Positions 1-6,622 of a stretch of DNA of 12,006 nt are shown here, one piece after another. This stretch comes from Acidobacteriota bacterium (GTDB taxonomy: Bacteria; Acidobacteriota; Terriglobia; Terriglobales; Acidobacteriaceae), in contig JAKART010000008.1 in the NCBI GenBank assembly GCA_021819255.1, forward strand, positions 5,471 to 17,476, given 5' to 3'. The position numbers and the translations under genes were made by a program. Numbering within the stretch: position 1 is the first letter of the stretch; the number at the start of each line of letters is the position of its first letter. The notes beneath the pieces were generated by a model. It was not told the origin of the DNA. It saw only the letters and a list, made by a program, of their open reading frames with translations, and made no database searches.

Positions 1-189
1 CCCGTTACGTCATGGCTATGGGCAGACCCTCCAGCCGGGAGGAGGAGACCATCAGGTCGCAGGAGGCGAAGATCGCGGGCATGTCCGAGCGCTGGCCCAG
101 AAGCTGGACCACATCAGCCAAGGCCAGCTCCGCGATCAGCCGCTCGCACTCCGGACGGTAGGGCCCTTCACCCACCATGACGTAACGGG
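1..189. repeat. 15-bp perfect inverted repeat (1-15 versus 175-189), probable fold-back chimera
   Basis: Bases 1-15 (CCCGTTACGTCATGG) are the exact reverse complement of 175-189. The 175-189 copy is the natural one: read on the minus strand it encodes ARYVMV of the glycosyltransferase, a normal part of the donor domain. The 1-15 copy breaks that gene just before its catalytic Glu and supplies the stop codon. Match ends at base 16. A repeat this long exactly at the left edge, containing sense-strand sequence of the same gene, is what a fold-back read or contig-end chimera produces. Confidence 0.8.
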
Positions 190-871
190 CAGAAGGGAAG
201 CCGGAGCGCAGTTGAGCCACAGCACGCAGGAAGAGATCCGGGCCTTTGTCGCGGGTGAGCCGTCCTACCCATCCGACTACAAGCTGATCGGCGTTTGCAG
301 GGGCGGCGAAGAGACGCGGCCGGTCTTCACGGAAGGTGAAGGGACGCAGGTCGATGCCGTTGCGGATGAAGTGGATGCGATTGGGAGGGACGCCGGCGGC
401 GAGCAGGCGAGCCTGAACTTCGCTGGAGACCGCGATGACGGCCTGGTAGCTGCGCAGCACCCGCCGGTCGATGGCGCCGTAGAGCCACACCAAAGCGTTG
501 TCGTCATACCAGGTATGGCAGGTGGAGACCAGCGGCAGGCCGCGCCGCGAGCCGGAGCCGCGCATCGCCAGCCAGGCGTACACATCGGCCTTGTAGCCGT
601 GCGCGTGGATCACCTCGGCTCGCGTGCTTTCAGCCAGGGAACGGATCGCCGCAGGCACCGAACGGTCGATCTGGCTGTGGCACGGGATCCGGTGAGACTC
701 GATGCCTTCGGCAAGAGCCAGTTGGTGGAGCTGGAGGTTGGGGTTGGCGGAGTTGGCGAAGACGCCGATGAGGCTCGCATGTCCCTGCTGGTTCAGGGTG
801 CGAGAGAGGTTCAGGATCACAGCCTCGGCGCCATACATGCCGCCGCTGGAGATGAGGTGGAGGACTCTCAT
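5..871 (-). CDS. Glycosyltransferase family 4 (GT-B fold), 3' end truncated
   Basis: Predicted to transfer a sugar from a nucleotide-sugar donor to a growing polysaccharide or lipid-linked acceptor at the cytoplasmic face. The visible 288 residues show an N-terminal Rossmann start (MRVLHLISSGGMYGAE, 1-16), an acceptor-domain HAHGYK (89-94), the linker IRNGIDLRPF (169-178), the donor-domain VGWVGRLTRDKG (199-210), MVGEGP (232-237) and SSSRLEGLP (276-284). The start at 871 is chosen because its ATG overlaps the deacetylase stop as ATGA, so translation is probably coupled. The family is usually about 360-400 residues. This copy stops (TAA at 5-7) right after EGLPIAMT, one codon before the second Glu of the E-x7-E signature. 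The stop lies inside a 15-base fold-back repeat, so it is probably an artefact and the real gene likely continues. Family call is firm; acceptor and linkage cannot be told. Confidence 0.9.
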   Translation of the reverse strand: MRVLHLISSGGMYGAEAVILNLSRTLNQQGHASLIGVFANSANPNLQLHQLALAEGIESHRIPCHSQIDRSVPAAIRSLAESTRAEVIHAHGYKADVYAWLAMRGSGSRRGLPLVSTCHTWYDDNALVWLYGAIDRRVLRSYQAVIAVSSEVQARLLAAGVPPNRIHFIRNGIDLRPFTFREDRPRLFAAPANADQLVVGWVGRLTRDKGPDLFLRAVAQLRSGFPSARYVMVGEGPYRPECERLIAELALADVVQLLGQRSDMPAIFASCDLMVSSSRLEGLPIAMT

Positions 872-1755
872 GGCCGCGGCGCTCCCGTGGGGTCTGCCTT
901 GGCGTCGATCTTCCGCTCGGGATCGCAACCAGTCTCCGCCGCGTCGGGTTCCTCTTCCGGTTCCTCCTCCGGCTCCTGGCGATTGAGCACGGCCCAAAGG
1001 CGAGCATAGAGGCGGTCGCCAAGGGTTCGCTTCAAGGCTGACTTCCAACGGTCCTGGCGCTCCAGTCTCCGCAGGGCTCCGCTTGCAGGATCGAGAAGCC
1101 GCTCAAGGTCTGCCGGGCTCACGCTGCTGCGTAGATTCAGCCGGCCTGGAAGGAAGGGAAGTTGCGCAGGTTCGGTGTGGGGCCTTGAGGTGAACACGTG
1201 CTCATACCCGGCTGCCCGGCAGGCGGAGAGGACGCGCTGGTTGAAGCGTCCGCCCGGTAGCGACATCCAGGTTACGGCTGCTCCCAGCCGGTCCTCCAAG
1301 GTCAGCCGAGCCCACCTAAGCTCCTTCTCCAGCGCGGCATCGGTGCAGCGGGTCAGCAGGGCGTGGGACCAGCCGTGAGCGCCGATGCGCTGGCCTGCGG
1401 CGTGAAGGGCCTTGACCTGGCTCCAGTTCATGTAGCCGGCGCGCGAGCCCATCCAACCGACGGTGAGGAAGAAGGTGGCTGTAAGGTTGCGGCCGGCGAG
1501 CGCGGGAAGGGCAAGCTCGTGGTTGGAGATGTGGCCATCGTCGAAGGTGATCTCCGGCCAAAGGTTGGCGTTGCCGGCAGCGGCCCGGAGGCGCAGGAAA
1601 AGATCGGCGTGGGCTTCGAACTGCCGGCGCTCCATCACGTAGGAGTAGCTGCTGGGAGTGCTCCGGAGCTCGTGATAGAGGAAGAAGAGCCGGTTGCAGG
1701 ATGCGGACACGTGGAAGCTCCCAGGCAGCGGGCGGGATGAAGCGATGACTGCCAT
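868..1755 (-). CDS. Polysaccharide deacetylase (NodB-homology, carbohydrate esterase 4 family)
   Basis: Predicted metal-dependent removal of acetyl groups from an N-acetylated sugar polymer. The 295-residue product carries the NodB motifs in order: TFDDG (70-74, catalytic Asp and metal Asp), HGWSH (127-131, the two metal-binding His) and PGGR (167-170), preceded by the common LYHEL segment (26-30). No signal peptide is evident, so it may act inside the cell, as expected for a partner of a cytoplasmic glycosyltransferase. Start 1755 is preferred to the upstream ATG at 1854: AGGGGA lies just before it and the extra 33 residues look non-coding. The C-terminus after about residue 260 is a low-complexity acidic EPEEEPEEEP tail built from 12-base DNA repeats. 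It is the first gene of a minus-strand pair and overlaps the glycosyltransferase by four bases. Substrate unknown. Confidence 0.9.
   Translation of the reverse strand: MAVIASSRPLPGSFHVSASCNRLFFLYHELRSTPSSYSYVMERRQFEAHADLFLRLRAAAGNANLWPEITFDDGHISNHELALPALAGRNLTATFFLTVGWMGSRAGYMNWSQVKALHAAGQRIGAHGWSHALLTRCTDAALEKELRWARLTLEDRLGAAVTWMSLPGGRFNQRVLSACRAAGYEHVFTSRPHTEPAQLPFLPGRLNLRSSVSPADLERLLDPASGALRRLERQDRWKSALKRTLGDRLYARLWAVLNRQEPEEEPEEEPDAAETGCDPERKIDAKADPTGAPRP
947..976. repeat. 12-base tandem repeat in the deacetylase C-terminal tail
   Basis: GGTTCCTCTTCC (947-958) is followed by GGTTCCTCCTCC (959-970) and the partial GGCTCC (971-976). On the minus strand this codes for successive EPEE tetrapeptides. 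The unit length is a multiple of three, so copy-number change would lengthen or shorten the tail without frameshift. Confidence 0.75.
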
Positions 1756-1974
1756 CGTTCCCCTAGTCTTTGCCGATGCCTTTGATTCTACGGGAGCCGC
1801 CGGCCGTATCGCCGAAAACCCGGCAGGCCGGCTCATCGCTGACCTTGCTCCCATGCCATGAAACTGCGGAGAGGTTATTCATGAGCGTTTACTCAATATT
1901 CTGCTGTCCGCACAGCGCACGGAGCAAAATCTGGTCCCCTTGTGCCGCATTGCTGTTACCAAAGTAAAAATAAA

Positions 1975-2005
1975 GTGCAAATTGTCCTAATTTATCCTCA
2001 TGCAC
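1975..2005. promoter_or_regulatory. Nested dyad symmetry upstream of the propeller gene (possible operator)
   Basis: GTGCA (1975-1979) and TGCAC (2001-2005) flank a second dyad, AAATT (1979-1983) and AATTT (1989-1993) around GTCCT. It lies in the AT-rich island before the secreted propeller gene, where a regulator site would be expected. The stems are short and could be chance. Confidence 0.25.
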
Positions 2006-2084
2006 TCCCCGGCACAAGCCGATAAGCAGTTTGTAACCAGAGGGGTGAGCGGGGATGGCGTCGGTTGCAGCGAATCGATCTTCC

Positions 2085-2139
2085 GGTGCGCGGCTTCAGC
2101 GAGACGGTGCGCGGCTTTGGCTAGACGGTGCAAGAACCC
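2085..2139. repeat. 21-base period repeat in the leader of the propeller gene
   Basis: GGTGCGCGGCTT occurs at 2085-2096 and again at 2106-2117, and a diverged third unit begins GGTGCAAG at 2127, giving a period of 21 bases. If translated from 2055 it gives heptads GARLQRD, GARLWLD, GARTRFQ. It is in the region whose coding status is doubtful. Confidence 0.6.
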
Positions 2140-2189
2140 GGTTCCAGGCTGCGCACCACTGGGAGGGAGCCGCAAGAGCGCCGCGCGAG

Positions 2190-5100
2190 ATGGCTGTGGT
2201 CTCCAGGATTGTCTCCAGGATTGTCTCCAGGATTCTGCCGGCTCCTTTTTGCAGAGCTCTGGCAGCCTCTTTGGTCATGCTTCTGGTTACGCTTCTGGTT
2301 ACGCTTTCGGCCGTGCCATTGGCCGCCCAAGCCGTTTCTTCCACCGTGACGGTGGGAGCCTCGCCCTTTGCGCTGGCGGTGGACCCGGTTACCAGCCGGA
2401 TCTACGTCGCCAATACGGCCAGCAATACGGTTTCAGTGATCGATGGCGCCACGGATACGGTCACGGCGACGGTGAGTGTGGGCAGCCAGCCGGTTGCGTT
2501 GGCGGTGAACCCTGTAACGGATCAGATCTATGTGGCCAACAACAGCAGCGGGAGCGCCGGCAGCATGGTCTCCGTCATCGACGGGGCCACGAACGTGGTG
2601 GCCGCCACGATCAGCGTAGGAGCAGAGCCCTTTGCGCTGGTGGTCAATCCTGTCACCAACCAAATTTACGTTGCCAACTACAGCAGCAATACAGTGTCCG
2701 TCATCGACGGGGCCACCGATTCGGTGACCTCAGTGCCTGTCGGGGTCAACCCCTACGCGTTGGCAGTGAACCCGGTGACCGGCCGGATCTACGTGGCCGA
2801 CCCGGGGAGCAACGCGGTGTCTGTGATCGATGGGGCCAGCAACGCGGTGACCCAGGTTGCTGTGGGCAGTGATCCGGTGGCGCTGGCGGTGAATCCCGTC
2901 ACCAACCAGATCTATGTCGCCGATGAGGGAGCCGCCACGGTGTCTGTGATCGATGGGGCCAGCAACGCTGTGACGCAGGTGACGGTGGGCAGCGCGCCTG
3001 ATGCGCTGACGGTGAATCCGGTGACGAATCAGGTCTACGTCGCCGATGCAGGATCAGCCGCGGTGGCGGTGCTGGACGGGGCCGGCAACGCCGTGACGCA
3101 GGTAACGGTGGGCAGTGTGGGAAGCTATCCGGTGGCGCTGACGTTGAATTCGGTGACCAACCAGATCTATGTCGCCAACCAGGATGGCGATGCGGTCGCG
3201 GCGATCGATGGAGCCACCAACGCGGTTACTTCGCTGACGGTGGGGGTAGAGCCCTCTGCGTTGGCCGTCGATCCAGTCACCAACCAGGTCTTTGTCGCCA
3301 ATCTGTCCAGTGGCACGGTCTCCGTGATCGCCGGGGAGGTGAATACGGTGGCCACAGTGGCGGTGGGGAGCGCCCCGTCCGCGGCCGTGGAGGATCCCGT
3401 GACCAACCAGGTCTACATTGCCAACAGCGCCAGTGATACGGTCTCTGTGATGAGCGGAGCCGGCGGCGCAGTCTCGGCAACGGTCAGCGTAGGGAGCGGT
3501 CCAGACGCGCTGGCGGTGAACCCGGTGACCAACCAGATCTACGTTGCCAACAGCGGGAGCCATTCGATCTCCGTGATCGGCGGAGCGGCAAACGACGTGA
3601 TGGCGACGGTGAGTGTGGGCAACGACCCAACCGGGCTGGCGGTGGACCCGGTGACCAATCGGGTCTACGTGGTCAACAGCGCCGACAATACCGTCTCCGT
3701 GATCGATGGAGCCGGCGGCGCCGGGACGCCGGTGAGCGTGGGCTCCGATCCCGTAGCCGTCGCCGCGGATCCGTTGACCAACCAGGTCTACGTCGCCAAT
3801 GCCGGCAGCGGGACGGTTTCGGTGATCAGCGGAGCCGCCAACTCCGTGACCGCGACGCTGAGCGTGGGAGGGGATCCGGCGGCCATCTGCGTTGATGTAG
3901 CTTCCAACCGGATCTATGTGGCCAACAAGGCTAGCGGCACGGTTTCGGTGATCGACGGAGCGACCGACGCGGTGACGGCGACGGTGAGCGTGGGTGCCAA
4001 TCCGGTGGCGCTGGGAGTGGACCCCGGGACGCAACAGCTTTATGTAGCCAACTCCGGCGACGGCACGGTCTCCGTGATTGCCGAGGCGACGAACTCGTTG
4101 GTGGCCTCGGTGAATGTGGGCAGCGATCCTACCGCCTTAACGGTCGATCCGGTGACGAACCAGATCGATGTCGCGAACAGCGATAGCGATACGGTCTCGG
4201 TGATTGACGGCGCATCGAGCCGCGTCACGGCGGTGGATGTGGGCAGCGATCCTGCCGCGCTGGTCCTGAACCCGGTGACCCATGAGGTCTACGTGGCCAA
4301 CTCCGGCAGCAGCAGCGTCTCAACGATCAACGCCGATGGCGCGGGAGCGGGGCCAAGCGTGCCGCTCGCAGTCAGCGTCACCGCGCCGCCAACGTCCGCG
4401 GATCCGCTCACGATCGCTCTGCCGAACCTTAGCCTCGGGACGCCGTTTCTTACCCAGAACACCGCGCCCGTGCTCACCGCGACGGTGACCAGCCAGTACG
4501 CTGCATCGAGCGCCTATGTCAATGATGCGCAGTCCCCTTCTCCAGCCAATCCAGTTCCTACGGCGCTGTACTACCAGGTGGATGGAGTTGGCGGGGAGTG
4601 GAGTCAGGCGACGTGGATGAGCGTCTCCGGAGCCACTGCGGAGTTCAGCATTCCACTTTCTGGGCAGATTGTAGGCGTGCATACTCTGTATCTCTACGCG
4701 GCCTATGGGGACGAAGGTGTAGCGGACAGCTCCGGGCGTGGCAGCGGCAACTCGCCGGAGATCGGCAATCTGACTGGATTCACCTATGCGCTGGCGCCTG
4801 CGCCGACCGTCACCACGCTGACGGCGGGGGCCAATCCGCAGCAGCCGAATCAGGAGGTGACGTTCACTGCGACGGTCCAAAGCGCAGTTGCGGGCAGTTC
4901 CACGCCGACGGGCGAGGTCTCCTTTTATGACGCGATCTCAGGCGCGGCGGTGTTGCTGGGCGCGGCGAGCCTGCAGACCACCGGCGGCACGGCCACCGCG
5001 ACCGTGCAGACGAGCTTTGCGGCGCTGGGGAAGCATCCCATCTCTGCGGTCTACTCCGGCGATGCCACCCACTCCGGCAGCGGCGGCAGCTTGACGGAAG

Positions 5101-6494
5101 TGATCTCGACTCTGGTTGCAAGCCAGACGGTCGCCTCGATAAGACTGACTCAGAATCATGCCGCTGCTCCCTTTACGCCGGTAACAGCCAGTGGCGGAGT
5201 TGCGCCGCTGAGCTACAGCGTCTCGCCGGCGCTGCCTTCGGGCTTGTCGTTCAGCGCCGGCACAGGAGCGATCACGGGCACGCCAACCCAGGCAAGCGCG
5301 GCGGCCAGCTATACCGTGACGGTCACCGATGCCGATGGGGCGGCGGCTACAGCGGCCTTCAGCCTGACGGTGGTCAGTGCAGTGACGGCGAAGACCACAG
5401 CAGCCTCCACGACGCTGATGTTTTACCAGGCCACGGCGGGCTTTCAGCCGGTAGCGGGTAACGGAGGTGCAGCGCCGCTGAGTTACAGCGTCTCCCCGGC
5501 GCTGCCGGCGGGTCTGGCGTTCAGCGCCGCTACGGGAGCCGTCGCGGGCACGCCAACTCAGGCCGGCGCGGCGGCGAACTACACGGTGACGGTCACCGAT
5601 GCCAACGGCGCGGCGGCTACGGCAGGCTTTACCCTGGCTGTGGCCCAGCAGCCATCCGTGACAACGATCAGCGCCAGCGCTACTTCCGCCACGCCCGGGC
5701 AGACGGTTACGCTCAAGGCCACCGTGGCGGCCACGATTGCCGCCACACCGGTGGCGCCAACCGGTACAGTCACCTTCTACGACAACGGGACAGCGCTGGC
5801 CAGCGAGCCGATGACCGCCGGTGTGGCTGAGTATGTAGCCTCCCTCAGTGCAGGTTCCAGCAACGAGGTCACGGCGCGGTACGCCGGCGATGATAACTTT
5901 CTGGGCAGCTCCACGGCCGGCAGCGTCAGTGTCGCTGTGGCGGCTCTCGGCTTCACTTTCACGAACATCGGGCCAAGCGTCTCCACAACCTCTTCAGGCG
6001 GCTCGGTCACCTACAGCTTCAACGTCGCACCTCTTTACGGCAGCTTTCCGGGCCCGGTCGCGTTCGCGGTGGCGGGTCTGCCACCGGGAGCGACGGCCAG
6101 CCTTACGCCAGTTTCAGTAGCCGCTGACGGCGGGGCAACCGCGGTGGCGCTGACGGTGCAGACGGCTGCAACCAGCGCGCGCAACGGGATTCCCTTGGAG
6201 ATGAGAGGAACGCCGGAAGGCGAGACGCTGCTGACGCTTCTGCTTCTGCCTCTGGTGGGAGGAAGACGAAAGCGCGAGCTGTTGTGGAGGTCGATGCAGG
6301 AAAAGCTCAGCCGCACCCTGCTTCTTCTGCTGCTGGGCTCCGGGCTGGGAGCCATGCTCTCAGGCTGTGGAGGGCAGCAGGCCAGTGCGATCTCCAGTAC
6401 CCAGTCTCAAAGCACACAAAAGTACACGCTGACGGTAACGGCAAGCAGCGGATCTTTGCAGCAAAGCCAGACGGTCACGCTCACGGTGCAATAA
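2190..6494 (+). CDS. Giant secreted YVTN beta-propeller / Ig-like repeat protein
   Basis: Likely exported surface or adhesin-like protein of 1434 residues; no enzymatic motif seen. Order of parts: Sec-type signal (1-48, hydrophobic LVMLLVTLLVTLSAVPL, cut near AQA); 16 YVTN units of 41-46 residues with core DPVTNQIYVANS (about 52-718); a segment rich in YYQVDG and AAYGDEG (about 720-865); an Ig-like domain (about 867-972); two putative-Ig domains with SYSVSPALPSGLSFS and GTPTQ motifs (about 974-1152); another Ig-like domain with PTGTVTFYDNG (about 1153-1252); a last beta domain (about 1253-1330); a hydrophobic stretch followed by RRKR (1346-1362); a lipobox-like LSGC (Cys1393); and a final strand ending TVTLTVQ. 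Start 2190 is chosen because it gives a normal-length signal peptide; 2055 has a better Shine-Dalgarno and would add 45 residues. The gene stands alone between minus-strand neighbours. Ligand unknown. Confidence 0.88.
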   Translation: MAVVSRIVSRIVSRILPAPFCRALAASLVMLLVTLLVTLSAVPLAAQAVSSTVTVGASPFALAVDPVTSRIYVANTASNTVSVIDGATDTVTATVSVGSQPVALAVNPVTDQIYVANNSSGSAGSMVSVIDGATNVVAATISVGAEPFALVVNPVTNQIYVANYSSNTVSVIDGATDSVTSVPVGVNPYALAVNPVTGRIYVADPGSNAVSVIDGASNAVTQVAVGSDPVALAVNPVTNQIYVADEGAATVSVIDGASNAVTQVTVGSAPDALTVNPVTNQVYVADAGSAAVAVLDGAGNAVTQVTVGSVGSYPVALTLNSVTNQIYVANQDGDAVAAIDGATNAVTSLTVGVEPSALAVDPVTNQVFVANLSSGTVSVIAGEVNTVATVAVGSAPSAAVEDPVTNQVYIANSASDTVSVMSGAGGAVSATVSVGSGPDALAVNPVTNQIYVANSGSHSISVIGGAANDVMATVSVGNDPTGLAVDPVTNRVYVVNSADNTVSVIDGAGGAGTPVSVGSDPVAVAADPLTNQVYVANAGSGTVSVISGAANSVTATLSVGGDPAAICVDVASNRIYVANKASGTVSVIDGATDAVTATVSVGANPVALGVDPGTQQLYVANSGDGTVSVIAEATNSLVASVNVGSDPTALTVDPVTNQIDVANSDSDTVSVIDGASSRVTAVDVGSDPAALVLNPVTHEVYVANSGSSSVSTINADGAGAGPSVPLAVSVTAPPTSADPLTIALPNLSLGTPFLTQNTAPVLTATVTSQYAASSAYVNDAQSPSPANPVPTALYYQVDGVGGEWSQATWMSVSGATAEFSIPLSGQIVGVHTLYLYAAYGDEGVADSSGRGSGNSPEIGNLTGFTYALAPAPTVTTLTAGANPQQPNQEVTFTATVQSAVAGSSTPTGEVSFYDAISGAAVLLGAASLQTTGGTATATVQTSFAALGKHPISAVYSGDATHSGSGGSLTEVISTLVASQTVASIRLTQNHAAAPFTPVTASGGVAPLSYSVSPALPSGLSFSAGTGAITGTPTQASAAASYTVTVTDADGAAATAAFSLTVVSAVTAKTTAASTTLMFYQATAGFQPVAGNGGAAPLSYSVSPALPAGLAFSAATGAVAGTPTQAGAAANYTVTVTDANGAAATAGFTLAVAQQPSVTTISASATSATPGQTVTLKATVAATIAATPVAPTGTVTFYDNGTALASEPMTAGVAEYVASLSAGSSNEVTARYAGDDNFLGSSTAGSVSVAVAALGFTFTNIGPSVSTTSSGGSVTYSFNVAPLYGSFPGPVAFAVAGLPPGATASLTPVSVAADGGATAVALTVQTAATSARNGIPLEMRGTPEGETLLTLLLLPLVGGRRKRELLWRSMQEKLSRTLLLLLLGSGLGAMLSGCGGQQASAISSTQSQSTQKYTLTVTASSGSLQQSQTVTLTVQ
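2199..2234. repeat. Three perfect 12-base tandem repeats coding VSRI in the signal peptide
   Basis: GTCTCCAGGATT is present three times without mismatch at 2199-2210, 2211-2222 and 2223-2234. In the propeller gene frame it encodes tetrapeptides VSRI-VSRI-VSRI, the positively charged n-region of the signal peptide. Perfect identity suggests recent expansion by slippage. Confidence 0.85.
2279..2302. repeat. Two perfect 12-base tandem repeats coding the signal-peptide core
   Basis: GCTTCTGGTTAC occurs at 2279-2290 and 2291-2302, with a partial third start GCTT after it. In frame the two units produce the repeated LLVT/LLVT of the hydrophobic core, so copy number would set the length of the membrane-spanning segment. 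Confidence 0.8.
2343..4342 (+). repeat. 16 consecutive YVTN beta-propeller units
   Basis: Sixteen units of the form V-x-V-G-x-x-P-x-A-L-A-V-x-P-V-T-N-Q-I-Y-V-A-N, then T-V-S-V-I-D-G-A, follow one another without spacer, with a DNA period of roughly 123-129 bases. Unit 2 has an extra SGSAG-type insertion and unit 7 an extra VGSY; units 4-8 share the linker NAVTQV or close to it. YVTN units form blades of beta-propellers in known archaeal surface-layer proteins. Sixteen units could build two propellers, but the blade grouping is inferred. In this array the antisense and shifted frames stay open for long distances only because of the repetition. Confidence 0.88.
6294..6494 (+). other. Internal lipoprotein-type signal with possible own start, inside the giant protein
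   Basis: An in-frame ATG at 6294 is preceded by GTGGAGGTCG (GGAGG at 6286-6290). Translation from here would give a 66-residue product with a textbook lipoprotein signal: a short charged n-region, LLLLLLGSGLGAML and the lipobox LSGC (Cys25), then a Ser/Gln-rich spacer and one beta strand pair. As part of the long protein the same segment sits at 1369-1434. Either it is only a C-terminal anchor-like segment of the large protein, or it is also made separately. The Shine-Dalgarno spacing of three bases is short. Confidence 0.35.
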
Positions 6495-6622
6495 GGGCGA
6501 AGCTCGTCGAGCGCGAAGAGGGGCCGGACGCAGCCATCGAGGAGGAGCGCGTGGAGCGGCAGCCGGCCATAGCCATCGTATTGGCCGATACCGGGGGTCG
6601 GTGATTCTTTCCGTGAGAGTGC
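6495..6622. other. Convergent spacer between the propeller gene and the MmpL gene
   Basis: A 128-base spacer where two genes meet tail to tail. A short inverted repeat CGGCCA (6564-6569) and TGGCCG (6582-6587) is present, but neither side has a T-run, so no standard intrinsic terminator can be claimed. On the minus strand the frame continuing after the MmpL stop stays open with GC-rich third positions. Confidence 0.4.

Larger units (their letters stand above)
1756..2189. promoter_or_regulatory. Divergent intergenic control region
   Basis: This 434-base stretch separates the minus-strand deacetylase from the plus-strand propeller protein and should hold both promoters. Bases about 1880-2000 are clearly more AT-rich than the surroundings, with runs such as AAAGTAAAAATAAAG (1961-1975). 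No convincing -35/-10 pair could be picked with confidence. A possible translation start lies at 2055, with AGAGGGG at 2039-2045, but the frame 2055-2189 reads as repetitive, Arg-rich and less GC-rich at third positions than the gene body. I therefore treat it as leader. Confidence 0.45.

Noticed and set aside
212..1009. 265-residue plus-strand frame across the glycosyltransferase and deacetylase
   Set aside because: It is antisense to two genes with intact family motifs and shows no recognisable domain.
1770..1967. 65-residue plus-strand open frame in the divergent region
   Set aside because: Overlaps the likely deacetylase promoter, has no ribosome site and no recognisable features.
2199..2302. 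Possible CRISPR-type array from the 12-base repeats
   Set aside because: Repeats are contiguous, far too short, have no spacers and lie inside a coding sequence.
2000..2872. Overlapping 290-residue plus-strand frame at the start of the propeller gene
   Set aside because: Low-complexity Gly/Arg/Gln peptide from a shifted frame of the repeat region; no motif or ribosome site.
3054..4034. Long antisense open frame under the propeller repeats
   Set aside because: It is rich in His, Arg and Gly with repeated HRVHRQ-like units, and exists only because the repeated sense sequence repeats its antisense. The sense frame has a clear family match.
6502..6512. Palindrome GCTCG-T-CGAGC after the propeller gene as a terminator
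   Set aside because: The loop would be one base, the realistic stem is very short and no T-run follows.
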